64,000 nucleotides of DNA from DASXRC01 sp036506495 (GCA_036506495.1 DASXRQ010000115.1:1-64000); one strand, 5' to 3'. Numbered from the stretch's first letter, positions 25,587-34,829 are shown. Translations and numbers: made by a program. Notes: generated by a model not told the origin, from the letters alone.

Positions 25587-26171
25587 GTGACCGATACGAG
25601 CACTCCCCAGGACCCCACCCACGAGGCGGCCGAAGTAGACGCCGGCGGCGAGTTCGGCGACGAACCCGGCGAGGCGAAGGTGGACGAGGAGAAGGCGCCC
25701 GGCGGAAATGATTCGGATCTGTTCCGGGAGAGCGAGATCGCTGCGGACTACGTCGAGGGGCTGCTCGACATCCTGGACTACGACGGCGACATCGATGAGC
25801 TGGTCTCCAGTGGTCGCCCCGTCGTCGAGGTCGTGGGCGCGCGGCTGCAGTCGCTGGTTGGCCAGCGTGGTGCCACGCTCGAGGCGCTGCAGGAGCTGAC
25901 CCGCCTCGCCGTGTTTCGGCAGACCGGCACCCCGAGCCGGCTCTTGCTGGACGTTGGCGGCTACCGGGCGACACGGCGCCGGGAACTGGCGGCCGTCGCG
26001 AAGAACGCGGTCGAGAAGGTGAAGCAGTACGGTGAGTCGGTGCGGCTCGAGCCGATGTCCGCGTTCGAGCGCAAGTGCGTCCACGACGTCGTCAACGCGA
26101 TAAGCGGCGTGGAAAGCGAGTCGGAGGGCGTCGAGCCCAACCGACGGATCGTGGTCCGACCGACGGACTGA
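25587..26171 (+). CDS. jag: Jag/KhpB family RNA-binding protein (KH and R3H)
   Basis: 194 residues from GTG 25587. After an acidic 45-residue N-terminus comes the KH domain (GARLQSLVGQRGATLEALQE, then SRLLLDVGGYRATRRREL) and a C-terminal R3H domain (LEPMSAFERKCVHDVVNAIS). Jag/KhpB binds RNA and is linked to cell elongation in firmicutes. It sits after yidC as in most bacteria and is followed at 11 bases by rsmG. Confidence 0.95.
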   Translation: MTDTSTPQDPTHEAAEVDAGGEFGDEPGEAKVDEEKAPGGNDSDLFRESEIAADYVEGLLDILDYDGDIDELVSSGRPVVEVVGARLQSLVGQRGATLEALQELTRLAVFRQTGTPSRLLLDVGGYRATRRRELAAVAKNAVEKVKQYGESVRLEPMSAFERKCVHDVVNAISGVESESEGVEPNRRIVVRPTD

Positions 26172-26182
26172 TCCCTGGGCGC

Positions 26183-26956
26183 GTGAACGTTTCCCCCGAT
26201 CCGGCGGCCGGACCGACGCCGCCACCCGAGCTGGCCGCGGCCGCGCGGCGCCTGTTCGGGCCCGCGCTCCCGGTCGCCACCGCGTATGCCGACCTGTTGG
26301 CCACGGATGGCGTCGTTCGGGGACTGATCGGCCCTCGCGAGGCGCCGCGGATCTGGGATCGCCACCTGTTGAACTGCGCGGTCGTAAGCGAACTCATCCC
26401 GACAGACGCTTCCGTCGTCGACGTGGGTGCCGGGGCTGGTTTGCCGGGTATCGTGCTCGCGATCGCGCGGCCGGACCTCGCGGTCCTCCTGGTCGAGCCG
26501 ATGGCACGACGGATCGCATTCCTCCTCGAGGTGGTGGCGGTGCTCGGCCTGGCGTCCCGGGTGAGCGTCCTCCGGGCCCGCGCCGAGGAGCTGCCGGGTG
26601 GTGCCGTCACGCCCGCGGATGTCGTCACCGCCCGAGCCGTCGCACCCCTCGACCGGCTGGCCGGCTGGTGCCTGCCCCTGGTCGCACGGGGCGGACGCCT
26701 ACTCGCACTGAAGGGCGCGAGTGCCGCTGAGGAGGTAATCGCCCACCACGACGCCATCCGGCGGCTCGGCGGCGCGACCCCGGTTGTCCGCCGGTGTGGT
26801 GTCGGCTTGGTCGAACCGCCGACAACGGTCGTGGAGATCGTCCGGGAGCGGGAGGTGCCCACGGCGCGGCCGAGTCGGGCAAGCGGCGCGGCGCGACCGT
26901 CGGGAAAGTCCACTTCGGACGGTCGCGCCGGGCGTGGAGGCTCCCGCTCGCGTTGA
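26183..26956 (+). CDS. rsmG: 16S rRNA (guanine-N7)-methyltransferase RsmG
   Basis: 257 residues from GTG 26183; the open frame extends back over jag but that part is antisense in character. The SAM-binding motif is VVDVGAGAGLPGIVLAIARP, preceded by the family motif RIWDRHLLNCAVVSELIP. RsmG methylates G527 of 16S rRNA. The last 35 residues are Arg/Ser/Gly-rich and longer than usual. Confidence 0.94.
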   Translation: MNVSPDPAAGPTPPPELAAAARRLFGPALPVATAYADLLATDGVVRGLIGPREAPRIWDRHLLNCAVVSELIPTDASVVDVGAGAGLPGIVLAIARPDLAVLLVEPMARRIAFLLEVVAVLGLASRVSVLRARAEELPGGAVTPADVVTARAVAPLDRLAGWCLPLVARGGRLLALKGASAAEEVIAHHDAIRRLGGATPVVRRCGVGLVEPPTTVVEIVREREVPTARPSRASGAARPSGKSTSDGRAGRGGSRSR

Positions 26957-27161
26957 TTCGGGTACGCCGGGCCGCGGCCACGGCCGAGCGCGAGTTGGCC
27001 GGATTCCCCGGTTTGCCCGGACCGCGCGTGGTGTCGAATGCGACGCGGCCGACGTGCATCGGTAGCCTCGCCCGTACATCGGCCGTAGGCTGGCCGCGCG
27101 TCGATAGTGAGCCGCACGCAACGCCGGCGGCGTATCCATCCGAGCGGGCAGGGATGACACG

Positions 27162-28364
27162 GTGCAGGGTCACGGTAGATACGCCGACCAAGGGTTGACC
27201 TTCGCGGCCACGACGCGGGCGACGGGTTCTCCGGTCGCAGGCGAGACGGATCCGAGTGGCCACCCGGCCGACCTTGAGTTGGCGCAGACGGCCCCGTCCG
27301 CCGAGTCCCCGGTGCCCAAGCCGCGCACGGAGCCCGCGGCCGACCTCGGCGTCCCGCGGCCCGTCCCGCCCACGGCGGCTGTCGGGACGGCGCGCGTTCC
27401 CGCCACCGGGCCGCCGCCGCCGACCCGCGCCGGCTCGACCCAGGACAAGTCAACCGACACCCGCGTTTCACGTGAAACACCATCGCGGGAGGACGACGAC
27501 CCACCGTTGGCCATGGAAGCGAAGCGCGCCGTGCAGATCTTGAACCCGAGCGGCGAGATCACGATGCCTCGCCCGGCCCGCCAGCGGATCATCTGCGTCG
27601 CCAACCAGAAGGGCGGCGTGGGCAAGACAACCACGGCGGTGAACCTGGCGGTGGCGCTCGCCCTGCACGGCAATCGCGTGCTCGTGGTGGACCTTGATCC
27701 GCAGGGCAATGCATCGACTGGTCTGAATGTTCCGCACCACGCCGGCATCCCCGACGTCTACGACTGTCTGATCGACGGCGTGCCGCTCACCGACGTGATC
27801 CAGCCGGTCGAGGGCATCCCGAACCTTTCCTGTGTGCCGGCGACGATCGACCTGGCGGGTGCCGAGATCGAGCTCGTCTCGGTGGTGGCCCGGGAATCGC
27901 GCCTCGGCCGCGCGCTCACCGCAAACCCCGAGGGGCACGACTACGTGTTCATCGACTGCCCACCGTCGCTCGGGCTGCTAACCGTGAACGCACTCGTTGC
28001 GGCACAGGAGGTGCTCATTCCGATCCAGTGTGAGTACTACGCGCTGGAGGGCCTCAACCAACTCCTCAACAACATCAACTTGGTGAAGGCGCACCTCAAC
28101 CCGACGCTGGACGTGTCCACGATCGTGCTGACGATGTATGACCGGCGCACCCGCCTGGCGGACGCGGTCGAGCAGGACGTCCGCAACCATTTCGGCGAGA
28201 AGGTCCTGCACGCGGTCATTCCCCGCAACGTACGGGTATCCGAGGCGCCGAGCTACGGGCAGTCGGTGATGACCTACGATCCCGGTTCCCGGGGAGCAAC
28301 GAGCTATTTCGAGGCCGCTCAGGAGATTGCGGTGCGTGGCGCGAAGGCGGGAGGCGTGACATGA
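27162..28364 (+). CDS. parA: Chromosome partitioning ATPase ParA
   Basis: 400 residues from GTG 27162. The first 130 residues are a disordered Pro/Ala-rich extension not present in short ParA proteins. The ATPase begins at IICVANQKGGVGKTTTAVNL (deviant Walker A KGGVGKTT at 150-157), then VLVVDLDPQGNASTGL and FIDCPPSLGLLTVNAL. ParA forms nucleoid gradients that move ParB-parS complexes. A perfect parS sequence lies in the extension (residues 102-106, VSRET). The stop overlaps the parB start. A downstream start such as ATG 27513 (MEAKRAVQILN) would exclude the parS from the gene. Confidence 0.95.
   Translation: MQGHGRYADQGLTFAATTRATGSPVAGETDPSGHPADLELAQTAPSAESPVPKPRTEPAADLGVPRPVPPTAAVGTARVPATGPPPPTRAGSTQDKSTDTRVSRETPSREDDDPPLAMEAKRAVQILNPSGEITMPRPARQRIICVANQKGGVGKTTTAVNLAVALALHGNRVLVVDLDPQGNASTGLNVPHHAGIPDVYDCLIDGVPLTDVIQPVEGIPNLSCVPATIDLAGAEIELVSVVARESRLGRALTANPEGHDYVFIDCPPSLGLLTVNALVAAQEVLIPIQCEYYALEGLNQLLNNINLVKAHLNPTLDVSTIVLTMYDRRTRLADAVEQDVRNHFGEKVLHAVIPRNVRVSEAPSYGQSVMTYDPGSRGATSYFEAAQEIAVRGAKAGGVT
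27465..27478. promoter_or_regulatory. parS centromere site inside parA
   Basis: GTTTCACGTGAAAC is the 14-base core of the bacterial parS consensus, an exact palindrome bound by ParB. It lies in the N-terminal coding part of parA as annotated. Confidence 0.93.
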
Positions 28365-29350
28365 AGAGCCGTCCACGGGGCGGCCTGGGCCGGGGGCTCG
28401 GGGCGCTGATCCCGACCGCGCCCGCAGACGGGGCGATCGCCGCCGAGAGGCATACGCCGGTCGCCATGGTCGCCGCGGCCGCCGAGGCGGCGGCGGTGCA
28501 CGCGAGCATGGAGCTCGCTCCGGTGCCCGGCGCCCGCTTCGCGGAGATCCCGGTCTCGGCGATCGTCCCCAACCCGAAGCAGCCGCGTCAGGCCTTTGAC
28601 GAGGACTCGATGGAGGAGCTGACCTCGTCCATCCGCGAGGTCGGCCTCCTCCAGCCGATCGTCGTACGCGAGCTCGGGAGGGACAAATACGAGCTCGTGA
28701 TGGGCGAGCGACGCTGGCGCGCAGCCCAGACCGTTGACCGGGAGACGATCCCGGCCATCATCCGCGACACGCGCGACGACGCGATGCTGCGCGACGCGCT
28801 CATGGAGAACATCCACCGCGCGGATCTCAATCCGCTGGAGGAGGCGGCCGCGTACCAGCAGCTGTTGGAGGAGTTCGGCGCCACGCACGACGAGCTTGCC
28901 CGCCGCATCGGACGCAGTCGCCCGCAGATCTCCAACACGATCCGGCTGCTGAACCTTCCGGCACAGGTACAACGTCGGGTGGCTGCGGGGGTGCTCTCGG
29001 CGGGTCACGCCCGTGCGCTGCTCGGCCTCGAGGACGCCGAGTCGCAGGAGGAGCTCGCCCACCGGATCGTCGCCGAAGGGCTCTCGGTCCGGGCGACGGA
29101 GGAGCTCGTCGCGTTGGCCGCCACCGACGGCCCCATGCGAACGCCGAGCGGAGCGCGGCGGCGGGCCAAGGCCCACGCGCCGGGCTTGGCCGATCTCGCC
29201 GACCGACTGTCGGACCGCTTTGACACGCGCGTCAAGGTCGACATTGGCCGGAGCAAGGGAAAGATCACGATCGAGTTCGCGACGGTCGACGACCTCGAAC
29301 GCATCGTCGGAATCATCGGTCTGGACGCCCCGCGGAGCGTCACCGAGTAG
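28361..29350 (+). CDS. parB: Chromosome partitioning protein ParB
   Basis: 329 residues from ATG 28361, overlapping parA by 4 bases. The Arg/Gly-rich N-terminal ParA-contact peptide (RGGLGRGLGALIP) is followed by IVPNPKQPRQAF, the CTP-binding motifs GERRWRAAQ and ENIHRADLNPLEEAAAYQQL, a helix-turn-helix (DELARRIGRSRPQISNTIRL) and a C-terminal dimerisation region. ParB is a CTPase clamp that loads at parS. A terminator and a second parS follow within 65 bases. Confidence 0.97.
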   Translation: MKSRPRGGLGRGLGALIPTAPADGAIAAERHTPVAMVAAAAEAAAVHASMELAPVPGARFAEIPVSAIVPNPKQPRQAFDEDSMEELTSSIREVGLLQPIVVRELGRDKYELVMGERRWRAAQTVDRETIPAIIRDTRDDAMLRDALMENIHRADLNPLEEAAAYQQLLEEFGATHDELARRIGRSRPQISNTIRLLNLPAQVQRRVAAGVLSAGHARALLGLEDAESQEELAHRIVAEGLSVRATEELVALAATDGPMRTPSGARRRAKAHAPGLADLADRLSDRFDTRVKVDIGRSKGKITIEFATVDDLERIVGIIGLDAPRSVTE

Positions 29351-29371
29351 CCGGTCTGCCGCTCGAGGACG

Positions 29372-29393
29372 CCTCCGGGATCCGTCCCGGAGG
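29372..29393 (+). terminator. Hairpin terminator after parB
   Basis: CCTCCGGGA (29372-29380), loop TCCG, TCCCGGAGG (29385-29393): a 9-bp perfect stem 21 bases after the parB stop, followed by TGCCCTTGTTT. Confidence 0.75.
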
Positions 29394-29400
29394 TGCCCTT

Positions 29401-29414
29401 GTTTCACGTGAAAC
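29401..29414. promoter_or_regulatory. parS site downstream of parB
   Basis: GTTTCACGTGAAAC, identical to the site in parA. Placed directly after the parB terminator. Confidence 0.95.
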
Positions 29415-29463
29415 ATCATCCCGAGCCCCTCCCAGCGGCCGCGCGGCGCCGGTCCCGACCATG

Positions 29464-29542
29464 TTATCCACAGCCCGAACCGCCTGCCTGACAGCGGGAT
29501 CGGCCCCTGCGACGACCGACTGTGGACAACAGCTGTGGACAG
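29464..29542. promoter_or_regulatory. Cluster of three DnaA-box-like sites after parB
   Basis: TTATCCACA (29464-29472) matches the classical DnaA box exactly; TGTGGACAA (29521-29529) and TGTGGACAG (29534-29542) are boxes on the minus strand. They lie in a 250-base non-coding gap about 6 kb from oriC and 50 bases from a parS. The sites could titrate DnaA or tie origin and centromere functions together; this is inference. Confidence 0.6.
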
Positions 29543-29670
29543 CCGCCGATGGTTTTCGGGCACCGGTCGCGACCTCTCGCGGACGCGCAACGGGGGTCGG
29601 GCGCGCCGTCCGCGGATGGGGTCCGAACCGGGGACGACATGGGGGCCGAGCGGGCGTTAGGGTCGTTGCC

Positions 29671-30345
29671 GTGCCCGACACCCCCACGTCGCTCCCGGAC
29701 TTCACGCGATGGCCCTCGTTCCCCTTCGAGGGCGACCTCCGAGTCAAGAAACTCGATGATCCGGTGGACGAGGAGCCACCGCGCGCCGGCCAGGACGCCG
29801 CCGACTGCACGGCCTGCGGCGCGCCGGACGATGCCTATATCTGGGTGAGCGAGCGGTGGCGCGTCCGCGCCATGGACCGCCCAACGGGGTTGCCGATGGT
29901 GCTGATTCTGGAGTCGCGGTCACACCTGGACCTCGGCGACCTGCCGAACTTGCTCGCCGCCGAGCTCGGTGTCATGACGGTGCGACTGGAGCGCGCCACC
30001 CGGTCTCTCGACGGCGTGGCGCGGGTCCACGTCAACCGATGGGGCGACGGCTCGGCCCACCTGCATGTCTGGTTCCTCGCCCGGCCGCGCGGCCGGCTGC
30101 AGCTGCGCGGCACGTTCCTGTCGCTGTGGGACGACATTCTCCCGCCGGTCCCCGAGGCGCAGTGGCGGGAGAACCTGGCGCTGATCGCGGCGTGGCTGGC
30201 GGAGTTCGGCGGTCGCCCGCTCGCCGAGCCACCTCGCATCGAGTGGAAGGCGCCGGCACGGTTCAACACGGCCGCCACGCACGCGACGGATGGGCAGGCG
30301 GACGAGGACGTCGAGGCGTCCGTGGTCGCGGCGGAGAACCCATAG
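29671..30345 (+). CDS. HIT-like domain protein of unknown function
   Basis: 224 residues from GTG 29671 (VPDTPTSLPDFTRWPSFPFE). A CTACGAPDD motif may bind metal. The segment RVHVNRWGDGSAHLHVWFLA has the H-x-H-x pattern of histidine-triad-like folds, and the flanking helices fit that superfamily, but the full triad is not seen. Substrate unknown. It faces the ddl-like gene with 10 bases between stops. Confidence 0.7.
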   Translation: MPDTPTSLPDFTRWPSFPFEGDLRVKKLDDPVDEEPPRAGQDAADCTACGAPDDAYIWVSERWRVRAMDRPTGLPMVLILESRSHLDLGDLPNLLAAELGVMTVRLERATRSLDGVARVHVNRWGDGSAHLHVWFLARPRGRLQLRGTFLSLWDDILPPVPEAQWRENLALIAAWLAEFGGRPLAEPPRIEWKAPARFNTAATHATDGQADEDVEASVVAAENP

Positions 30346-30355
30346 GACGATCGGC

Positions 30356-31357
30356 TCAGCTCGCGACCGGGCGCCGGGCGGCGGCCCGGGCGACGAGCGT
30401 CGCCAACACCTTGCCGAGGTCCATTCCGGCCGCCTGCACGGCCAGCGGCAACAGCGAGGTCTCGGTCATGCCCGGGGCGACGTTCACCTCGAGCACATGC
30501 GGAGCGCCATCGGCATCGACGATGAGGTCGACGCGGGACAGGTCGCGCAGCCCGAGCGCCGTGTGTGCGGCGAGCGCGGTCCCCGCGACCCGGGCCCCGA
30601 CCTCCGGAGCCAACCGAGCCGGGGTGTGCCAGGTGGTCAGGCCGGCGGTGTAACGGGCCGCGTAGTCGTACACCCCGTTTCGAGGGACGATCTCGACGGC
30701 GGGCAGCGCCTGTGACCCGTCCCCGAGGTCGACGATCGACACCGCTACGTCAACCCCGGCGACGTAGCGCTCGACGAGTGCGGTCGAGTCGTACGCGAAG
30801 CAGCCGACCATCGCGGCGGGCAGCGCCGACGCGTCGCGGACGACGGCGGCGCCCAACCCCGACCCACCCTGCGCCGGCTTGACCATCACTGGCAGGCCGA
30901 GCCGGTCCACGATGCGATCGAGCACCGCGACCGCGCCGAGTTCGGAGAACCGGTCGTGTGGCAGCGCCACCCAGTCCGGTGTGCGGAGGCCAGCCTCGCG
31001 CAGGACCGCCTTCGCCGACGGCTTGTCCCACGCCAGCCGCGCCGATCGCGCGTCGCAGCCGACGTAGGGCACGTCGCAAAGGTCCAGGACGCCGCGTAGC
31101 GAGCCATCCTCGCCGGTCGCACCGTGCAGTGCGATCACCACTGCGTCGGGCGGGTCCGTGAGCAACGCCGGCAATAGCGCCACGTCCGCATCGCGGATCT
31201 CCGCCTCGATCCCGGCGGCGCGCAGCGCGTCGAGCACCCGCCGACCGGAGCGCAGCGAGACGTCGCGTTCGTAGGAGAGCCCGCCGGCGAGTACGAGCAC
31301 CCGCGGCTCGACGGCGGCTCGGCCCAAACGCGTCCGCGTACCCATGGGGGAGATCAT
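30356..31357 (-). CDS. ddl: D-alanine--D-alanine ligase family protein
   Basis: About 333 residues. ATP-grasp motifs are visible: LHGATGEDGSLRGVLDLCDV, the phosphate loop MVKPAQGGSGLGAAVV, and the metal site VLEVNVAPGMTETSLLP. Ddl joins two D-Ala for peptidoglycan. ATG 31357 overlaps the aminotransferase stop as ATGA; ATG 31345 is the alternative. Many actinobacteria carry another ddl elsewhere, so the physiological role of this copy is uncertain. Confidence 0.85.
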   Translation of the reverse strand: MISPMGTRTRLGRAAVEPRVLVLAGGLSYERDVSLRSGRRVLDALRAAGIEAEIRDADVALLPALLTDPPDAVVIALHGATGEDGSLRGVLDLCDVPYVGCDARSARLAWDKPSAKAVLREAGLRTPDWVALPHDRFSELGAVAVLDRIVDRLGLPVMVKPAQGGSGLGAAVVRDASALPAAMVGCFAYDSTALVERYVAGVDVAVSIVDLGDGSQALPAVEIVPRNGVYDYAARYTAGLTTWHTPARLAPEVGARVAGTALAAHTALGLRDLSRVDLIVDADGAPHVLEVNVAPGMTETSLLPLAVQAAGMDLGKVLATLVARAAARRPVAS

Positions 31358-32673
31358 GCCAAGTCTGGCCCGGGAGCGTCGGCACCCGGCCGCCCCGGAC
31401 GTGCACCGGGAGTCGCGGCGCCGAGCTCGCCGAACACCGACCGCAGCGTCATTTCCTGCTCGACGACACCGGCGAGCCGTCGCACGCCCTCGCGGATGCG
31501 CTCCGGGGGCGGGAACGAGAAGTTCAGGCGGAGGTGCTCCGCACCGGAGCCGTCGGCGTAGAAGCCCGTCCCCGGCACGTACGCCACGCGCGCCGCGATC
31601 GCCCGCGGCATCATCGCCTTCGCGTCGACCCCGGCGGGCAGGGTCGCCCAGACGAACAGCCCACCGCTCGGCCGAGTCCACGTCGTGCCGACGGGCATGA
31701 GGTCCGCGAGCGCACCGAGCAGGGCGTCGCGCCGCTGGTGATAGATCTCGCGGTACGCCTTGAGCTGCTCCTGCCACGGCATCGTGGTGAGGTACGCGGT
31801 CACCGCCGCCTGGGCGAACGCGCTCGGGCAGAGGATCTGCGCCTCGGTCGCGATGACCAGCTTCTCGCGTACCGCGTGCGGGGCCAGGATCCACCCGACG
31901 CGGAAGCCCGGCGCGAAGGTCTTGGAGAACGTGCTCAGGTAGAACACGCCGTCCCGGCGGCGCGCCCGCAGCGGTGCCGGTGCGTCGCCGTCGAAGCCCA
32001 GCTGGCCGTACGGGTCGTCCTCGACCACGAGGAGACCGGCGCGCTCGCAGATGTCCAGCACGCGCTCGCGCCGCTCGTCGGAGAGCGTGACGCCGGCCGG
32101 GTTCTGATAGGTGGGGATCGTGTAGAGGAACTTCGCCCGCCGACCGGCCCGCACCACCTCGCCGATCGCCTGCTCGAGCGCCTCCGGAATGAGCCCCTCG
32201 TCGTCCATCGCCACGTGCACAACCCGGGCCTCGGCGGCCTGGAAGACCCCGAGCGCCCCGACGTAGGTCGGGCCCTCGGCCAGCACGACGTCACCGGGGT
32301 CGAGGAACAGCCGGGCGATGAGATCCAGGGCCTGCTGGCCGCCGACCGTGACCACGACGTCGTCGACGGAGGCGCCGGTCGACACGTCGATGCCGGAGAG
32401 TGCCATCACCTCGCAGATCCGCTCCCGCAGCTCGAGGGTGCCCTGCCCGATGCCGTACTGCAGAGTGCTCAAGCCGTGCTCGCTGCCGAGCCGCGCGAGC
32501 ATCTCCCCGACCGCGTCGAGCGGCAGCGCGGCGACGTACGGTGCGCCGCCGGCGAGCGAGACGACCTCGGGCCGGCTGGCCACGGCGAAGAGGGCACGGA
32601 TCTCGGAAGCCGTCATGCCGCCGACGCGCGCGGCGTACCGGTCGGTGTAGTCGTCGAGCGTCGTGCCGCTCAT
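31354..32673 (-). CDS. PLP-dependent aminotransferase, class I/II
   Basis: 439 residues from ATG 32673. It has PVGTTWTRPSGGLFVWATLP, the Schiff-base Lys in YLSTFSKTFAPGFRVGWILA, and VVEDDPYGQLGFDG before it, the pattern of 2-aminoadipate/MocR-type aminotransferases without a helix-turn-helix. The amino donor and acceptor are not evident. It overlaps the following ddl-like gene, so the two may act together, for example in supplying amino acids to the wall; that is conjecture. Confidence 0.88.
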   Translation of the reverse strand: MSGTTLDDYTDRYAARVGGMTASEIRALFAVASRPEVVSLAGGAPYVAALPLDAVGEMLARLGSEHGLSTLQYGIGQGTLELRERICEVMALSGIDVSTGASVDDVVVTVGGQQALDLIARLFLDPGDVVLAEGPTYVGALGVFQAAEARVVHVAMDDEGLIPEALEQAIGEVVRAGRRAKFLYTIPTYQNPAGVTLSDERRERVLDICERAGLLVVEDDPYGQLGFDGDAPAPLRARRRDGVFYLSTFSKTFAPGFRVGWILAPHAVREKLVIATEAQILCPSAFAQAAVTAYLTTMPWQEQLKAYREIYHQRRDALLGALADLMPVGTTWTRPSGGLFVWATLPAGVDAKAMMPRAIAARVAYVPGTGFYADGSGAEHLRLNFSFPPPERIREGVRRLAGVVEQEMTLRSVFGELGAATPGARPGRPGADAPGPDLA

Positions 32674-32912
32674 TCGGCCCTCCTTCGCGGCGCGGCGGTG
32701 GTTCGTTGAGCGTAATCGGTGCCATCGATCGGCACGGACGGTAATCCGACGGTGTCCACCATGCGGTCCACGCGCGGGTCACCTCCGGGTCGACCTGTCC
32801 GACCCCTCCCCTGACGCGAGGTTCCGGCGTAAGATCGTGTGGCCGGGAGGCGCGGAAGGGCGACCGTGCAGCTTCCGGGCCCACCTAGGTCTTGCCTAGC
32901 TTGGATCGGTCA

Positions 32913-33566
32913 ATGTCGCGACGCCTGGTCAACCTGACACTCGACACTCTTGAAGATCTGCCCCGGCCATGCCGGCAATGCGTGTTCTGGGAGCTCGACC
33001 CGGTTGCCGCCGAGCGTGCGTGCGCGGCCGGCGACCCGGGACTCGAGAAGGAGGCCTGGGTCTCGCAGACGCTGCTCGAGTGGGGCTCGTGCGGCAAGCT
33101 CGCGTACGTGGACGGCATGCCCGCGGGCTTCGTGCTGTACGCGCCGCCGGCTTATGTTCCGCGGTCGAGCGCCTTCCCGACCTCGCCGGTCTCGGCCGAC
33201 GCGGTGCTGCTCATGAACGCCCATGTCGTCACCGCGTTCGCGGGTGGTGGGCTCGGCCGCATGCTCGTGCAGGGCGTCGCGCGAGACCTGACAAAGCGGG
33301 GCATCAAGGCGATCGAGGCGTTTGGGGATGCCAAGTTCGGTGAGGCGGGCGAGCTCGATGGATGTCTGGCTCCTGCCGATTTCTTCCTATCTATCGGATT
33401 TAAGACCATCCGCCCGCATCCGCGCTATCCGCGACTCCGGCTCGAGCTCCGTACGGCGCTGTCCTGGAAGTCCGATGTGGAGTACGCGCTCGAGAAGCTG
33501 CTCGGCTCGATGAGCCCGGAGAGCCTGCTGCGTCCGGTTCGCCCGGCGACCCGGTCGATGCTCTGA
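32913..33566 (+). CDS. GNAT-like acetyltransferase, conserved near parB
   Basis: 217 residues from ATG 32913. DLPRPCRQCVFWELDPVAAE opens the protein, and the acetyl-CoA region is VVTAFAGGGLGRMLVQGVAR. A homologue (Rv3916c in M. tuberculosis) occupies the same place between parB and cwlM. It may be a distant GNAT enzyme; the acceptor is unknown. It faces cwlM with 6 bases between stops. Confidence 0.8.
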   Translation: MSRRLVNLTLDTLEDLPRPCRQCVFWELDPVAAERACAAGDPGLEKEAWVSQTLLEWGSCGKLAYVDGMPAGFVLYAPPAYVPRSSAFPTSPVSADAVLLMNAHVVTAFAGGGLGRMLVQGVARDLTKRGIKAIEAFGDAKFGEAGELDGCLAPADFFLSIGFKTIRPHPRYPRLRLELRTALSWKSDVEYALEKLLGSMSPESLLRPVRPATRSML

Positions 33567-33572
33567 GGCCGG

Positions 33573-34781
33573 CTACGCCACGTCGGCGGCGCCCGCCGCG
33601 ATGACCGCTCGCAGCCGCCGCACGTCGATGGATCCGGTCGGCACGTCCTGCTCGACCGGGAAGTACATGCGCTGCACCGCGGCGACGATCCCCTCGACGA
33701 CGCGTTCGCGCACGAGCGGATCGATCAAGCGGCCCCGGTCGACCGGCGAGGTCAGGTAGCCCACATCCACCCGGACCGCGGGCATTCGGGTCAGCCTGAG
33801 CAGATCCCAGCTCTTCGCGTGGGTCTGGCAGCTGCGCATCCCCGTGCGGGCGACGATCTCGCGCTGAACGAGGCCGGCGAGGCGCTCGCCGACCGTCGAC
33901 GCGACGCCGTTGTCCGTGCCGTAGTGATACGTCGCGACGCCGTCGGCGGCCGGGTTGGCGTGACCATCGATATGGATCGAAATAAGCAGGTCGGCGCCGA
34001 GGTCATTGGCGAACTCCGCCCGCGCACGGTCGGACAACGGTTCGACGGGCGCCGGACCTCGGGTCAGATGCACCCGCATGCCGAGAGCGCCGAGCCGGCC
34101 CTCCAGCCGGGCGGAAAGGTCGAAGGCGAGGTCGGCCTCGGTCCAGCGCAGCCGTCCGTCCGGCACGACGACGCCGGGATCCGACCCCCCGTGGCCCGCG
34201 TCGATCACGATCGTCTTGCCAACGAGGTTGGGCCCGGACTGTCGGAAGCGCTCGGTCTCGCGTAGCCACTGTGGCCGCCCGCCGACCACCTTGCGCCCGA
34301 GACGCCGCAACGCGTTCATCGTCTGCGGGCCGCACGAACCGTCCGGGGGCAGGCCGACCTCCCGCTGGAACTGTGCCACCGCGCGGGCCGTGTGGGCGCC
34401 GTACACTCCGTCGGCGCGGCCCACGTCGTACCCCATCTCGAGCAGGCGCTCCTGCAGCGTCCGGACGTCCTCGCCCACGAGCGGCTCCGTGACGGCTTGG
34501 TAGAGGGTCCGCGCCCCGAGACGCCAGCGGGCGGCATCCAGCGCACGCCAGGTCTCGTCGCCCACCGCGCCGTCAACGACCAGACCTCGGCCCTGCTGGA
34601 AGCCCCGCACGGCCCGCTCCGTCGCGGCATCGAACATCTCGCGTTCGTTGTGATCGTTGCGGGCGAGCAGGCCGAGTCCCACGAGAATGCCCCGGATCTC
34701 CCTCACCGCGGGTCCGTGATCACCTCGTCGGAATGGACGCAACGTACGACCTCCCTCTGCGCCCGCGGCGGTTGCCTGCAC
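33573..34781 (-). CDS. cwlM: CwlM-like N-acetylmuramoyl-L-alanine amidase homologue
   Basis: Up to 402 residues from GTG 34781; the exact start is uncertain. Two peptidoglycan-binding domains come first (PFRRGDHGPAVREIRGILVG and VGEDVRTLQERLLEMGYDVG), then an Amidase_3 domain from about 185 with zinc ligands in VIDAGHGGSDPGV, RWTEADLAFDLS and LISIHIDGHANP. The usual catalytic Glu near the C-terminus is replaced by Asp (VRVDVGYLTSPVD). In mycobacteria CwlM is cytoplasmic and regulates MurA rather than cutting wall. No signal peptide is present here either, in line with that. Confidence 0.88.
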   Translation of the reverse strand: MQATAAGAEGGRTLRPFRRGDHGPAVREIRGILVGLGLLARNDHNEREMFDAATERAVRGFQQGRGLVVDGAVGDETWRALDAARWRLGARTLYQAVTEPLVGEDVRTLQERLLEMGYDVGRADGVYGAHTARAVAQFQREVGLPPDGSCGPQTMNALRRLGRKVVGGRPQWLRETERFRQSGPNLVGKTIVIDAGHGGSDPGVVVPDGRLRWTEADLAFDLSARLEGRLGALGMRVHLTRGPAPVEPLSDRARAEFANDLGADLLISIHIDGHANPAADGVATYHYGTDNGVASTVGERLAGLVQREIVARTGMRSCQTHAKSWDLLRLTRMPAVRVDVGYLTSPVDRGRLIDPLVRERVVEGIVAAVQRMYFPVEQDVPTGSIDVRRLRAVIAAGAADVA

Positions 34782-34829
34782 CAGCGCGGAGCGTACCGTG
34801 GCGCGGACGACAGTACCCAGAAAAGCCGT

